This document shows positions 62,084 through 64,000 of a stretch of 64,000 bases of DNA, piece by piece. A model generated the notes under the pieces. That model was not told where the DNA came from, made no database searches, and saw only the letters and a list, made by a program, of their open reading frames with translations. Each line of letters begins with the position of its first letter. Position 1 is the stretch's first letter. The position numbers and the translations under genes are program-made. The DNA comes from Marinimicrobium hydrolyticum (GTDB taxonomy: Bacteria > Pseudomonadota > Gammaproteobacteria > Pseudomonadales > Cellvibrionaceae). The stretch is from the NCBI RefSeq assembly GCF_030848505.1, contig NZ_JAVDDU010000001.1:558001-622000 (forward strand). The letters run 5' to 3'.

Positions 62084-62332
62084 AACAGACTCCTGTGATA
62101 ACCATAGCATAACCCGCGCCAGGTGCCAGAGGAATAGGGTGCTGGCGCCATTCTCAGGCTTGTGCACTGCTGTCCGGAATAATTTTGGTGAGATGGTGGA
62201 GATATACGAGTTGCCGGCGTCGCACCAGTTTTAGAACTCAGAGACTCGAAATTAGCTGCTAGCGAGTACTTCGTAAGGGAATCTTAGGCGTTCTCTTTTA
62301 GAGTGCCATAGTTTGAAGGTTACTGGGGGCGT

Positions 62333-62505
62333 GCAGGGTGAGTGTTCAGCAAGCCTCAAAAGAGGGGTGAGGCAAGCGTAGTATGCAAAGCACTGCTTTG
62401 CGCGCAGGCGAACGACCCCAATTTGCGATTGGGGGCAGGGCCGCTTGCGGTTTTGAGGCAGTCCCCATGGAAGGGTTTACGACGTTTGCTGAACACTCAC
62501 CCTGC
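62333..62505 (+). repeat. Hairpin repeat G with expanded limb (GGA-tip strand is plus)
   Basis: The outer arms 62333-62352 and 62486-62505 are complementary over all 20 bases (GCAGGGTGAGTG...). A second stem GCCTCAAAA/TTTTGAGGC (62353-62361 and 62451-62459) encloses three small hairpins. The conserved core, plus strand GTCCCCATGGAAGGGTTTAC, sits between that stem and the right outer arm. Its tip is CCC-ATGGAA-GGG. It lies 80 bases before the lolC ATG. The rest of the 62084-62585 gap shows no gene. Confidence 0.87.
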
Positions 62506-62585
62506 GCGGCCCGTGGGCTTGCTTACGAAGCTTTCCAGAGTAGTGCAGGCTTGTGGGAGTTCGGGCAATAGGGTTAAATGCGCGC

Positions 62586-63824
62586 ATGCCCAATTTGATT
62601 CCCGTGAAAATCGGCCTGCGCTACACCCGAGCCAAGCGCCGCAATCAGTTCATTTCTTTCGTCAGCGGCTTTTCTCTTGTGGGAATGGCTTTAGGCGTTA
62701 TGGCATTGATTGTCGTGCTCTCGGTGATGAACGGTTTCGACCGGGAAATGAAAGAGCGCATTCTTAGCGTAGTACCCCACGGCTTTATTGATCATCCTCC
62801 CGCTTTGGACGACTGGCGAGCCCTAGCGCAACGGGTTGAGGCCCATCCGGAAGTAGAGGCGGCGGCCCCTTACATCGAAGGTTTTGCCCTGGTTACCCAT
62901 GCGCGCGGGGTAGAGGGTGTGCAGCTGCAAGGGATCCTTCCCCGTGAGGAGCAGCGGGTGTCCGTGGTGGAGGAGCATATGCTCGTGGGCTCCACGGACG
63001 CACTGGCGCCGGGCGAGTACGGCATCGTCATGGGCCGCTTGCTCACGCGTCACCTAGGCCTGGCACTGGGCGATCAGGTACGCGTCACTTTACCCGATGT
63101 TTCCATCACTCCGGCCGGCGTGTATCCACGCGTGCGGCGCTTTACGCTGGTGGGTGTGTTCGAGGTGGGTGCTCAGATGGACCAAAGTCTGGCGATGATC
63201 CATCTGGAGGACGCTCAGCGCCTGCTGCGCCGTACTGGCCCTCAGGGGCTGCACTTGAAGGTCAGCGACATCTACCGGGCGGCCCCGGTGATGGCAGAGT
63301 TGCGTGCGCAGTTGGGTGAAGATTATCTGTACAAAGACTGGAGTCAGACTCAAGGTAGCTTGTTCCAGGCCGTGCAAATGGAAAAGCTGGTAATTGCCAC
63401 ATTGCTGAGCATTATCATCGCGGTAGCCGCCTTTAATATTGTCTCTAGTCTGGTGCTGATGGTGGCGGATAAGCGGGGTGATATCGCGGTGCTGCGCACC
63501 TTGGGCCTGACCGCACGGCAAGTTATGGTGGTATTCGTGGTGCAGGGCAGTGCGGTTGGGTTTGTGGGGACTGTGGCGGGTGCGTTGATCGGCAGCCTGT
63601 TGGCCATTTACATCGGCCCCTTGGTGGCGGGGCTGGAATCGTTATTGGGGATGAGGGTGTTCGATCCATCAGTGTACTTTATCAGCTACCTGCCGTCCGA
63701 ATGGCGCTGGCAGGATTTGCTCGCCATTTGTGCGACAGCGCTGATCCTAAGCTTGCTGGCGACGCTCTATCCCGCGTATCGTGCCGCCCAAATCGAACCG
63801 GCTGAGGCTTTGCGTTATGAGTAG
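62586..63824 (+). CDS. lolC: Lipoprotein-releasing ABC transporter permease (LolC/E type)
   Basis: A 412-residue inner-membrane permease. One membrane segment near residue 25 ([20 protein letters not shown]) is followed by a large periplasmic MacB-like domain and three C-terminal segments. It carries the family phrase [15 protein letters not shown] and the ending [13 protein letters not shown]. With LolD it extracts lipoproteins from the inner membrane and hands them to LolA. The start is set at [18 protein letters not shown]; the ribosome-binding site is weak. It overlaps lolD by 8 bases. Confidence 0.92.
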   Translation: MPNLIPVKIGLRYTRAKRRNQFISFVSGFSLVGMALGVMALIVVLSVMNGFDREMKERILSVVPHGFIDHPPALDDWRALAQRVEAHPEVEAAAPYIEGFALVTHARGVEGVQLQGILPREEQRVSVVEEHMLVGSTDALAPGEYGIVMGRLLTRHLGLALGDQVRVTLPDVSITPAGVYPRVRRFTLVGVFEVGAQMDQSLAMIHLEDAQRLLRRTGPQGLHLKVSDIYRAAPVMAELRAQLGEDYLYKDWSQTQGSLFQAVQMEKLVIATLLSIIIAVAAFNIVSSLVLMVADKRGDIAVLRTLGLTARQVMVVFVVQGSAVGFVGTVAGALIGSLLAIYIGPLVAGLESLLGMRVFDPSVYFISYLPSEWRWQDLLAICATALILSLLATLYPAYRAAQIEPAEALRYE

Positions 63825-64000
63825 TGAACAAGAGGCGGTATTGGTGTGCCGCCAGGTGCACAAAATTTACCGTCAGGGTCCGTTGGAAGTGCCGGTGTTG
63901 AAAGACGTCAACATGGCGGTAATGCGCGGTGAACGCGTTGCCATTGTCGGCGCGTCCGGTTCGGGTAAATCGACGTTGTTGAACATTCTCGGGGGACTGG
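63817..64000 (+). CDS. lolD: Lipoprotein-releasing ABC transporter ATPase, N-terminal fragment
   Basis: Only the first 61 codons are inside the window. They contain the ABC Walker A region [18 protein letters not shown] and the upstream [17 protein letters not shown], as in LolD. The ATG overlaps the end of lolC, which supports the lolCD(E) operon and the family assignment. The rest of the gene is outside. Confidence 0.93.
   Translation, partial: MSSEQEAVLVCRQVHKIYRQGPLEVPVLKDVNMAVMRGERVAIVGASGSGKSTLLNILGGL

Noticed and set aside
62342-62767. ORFs across repeat G
   Set aside because: They are produced by the palindromic repeat and the lolC leader and have no protein-like features.

Overview
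The window is a gene-dense stretch of a gammaproteobacterial chromosome. It carries about 60 protein genes and no rRNA, tRNA or CRISPR array that I can see. Gene content and order fit a marine Cellvibrionales-like or pseudomonad-related bacterium: a complete Na+-translocating NADH:quinone reductase operon with apbE and nqrM, csiV beside mfd, sulA-lexA facing topA as in pseudomonads, and the scpA-scpB-rluB block. The genus cannot be fixed from sequence reading alone.

Layout. 1-10 kb: the end of metZ, a MoxR ATPase, an AI-2E-type permease, a very large CPBP-family membrane protein, a truncated metalloprotease-like secreted protein, then DUF58 and TgpA-type transglutaminase genes. 10-16 kb: RNA methyltransferase, CBS protein, pdxJ, cyclophilin, SH3 protein, YciI, a VC0807-type membrane protein, a PHP nuclease and a YciO protein. 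16-19 kb: scpA, scpB, rluB. 19-24 kb: diguanylate cyclase and cpxRA separated and followed by repeat-filled DNA. 24-34 kb: flavodoxin, hemolysin III, cmoBA, a three-gene receiver-TPR / kinase / FHA signalling module, glutaredoxin, EAL-HDOD protein and slt. 34-44 kb: uup, a universal stress protein, topA with two small neighbours, and the SOS operon lexA-sulA. 44-52 kb: MscS channel, purine salvage pair, cold shock protein, csiV-mfd. 52-61 kb: nqrABCDEF-apbE-nqrM and sthA. 61-64 kb: a BamE-like protein, a PilZ protein, lolC and the start of lolD.

The most unusual signal is a family of non-coding repeats at four loci (about 20.4-21.1, 23.5-24.05, 51.7-52.05 and 62.3-62.5 kb). Each well-preserved copy has a long outer stem whose sequence differs between loci but stays self-complementary, a conserved core hairpin, and one or more variable hairpins. 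Read on one strand, most hairpin tips carry GGA, often as a six-base ANGGAN loop. The core comes within one base of the published CsrA/RsmA selection consensus in three copies. In all but one copy that strand is sense toward the nearest or next downstream gene. Three of the four loci lie between divergent genes, where a terminator would have no obvious use.

Other regulatory points: an intrinsic terminator inside the signal-peptide codons of apbE, a terminator in the nqrA leader behind a candidate promoter and a stem-loop, a clear SOS box at the lexA promoter, and a palindrome inside the spacer of the best topA promoter candidate.
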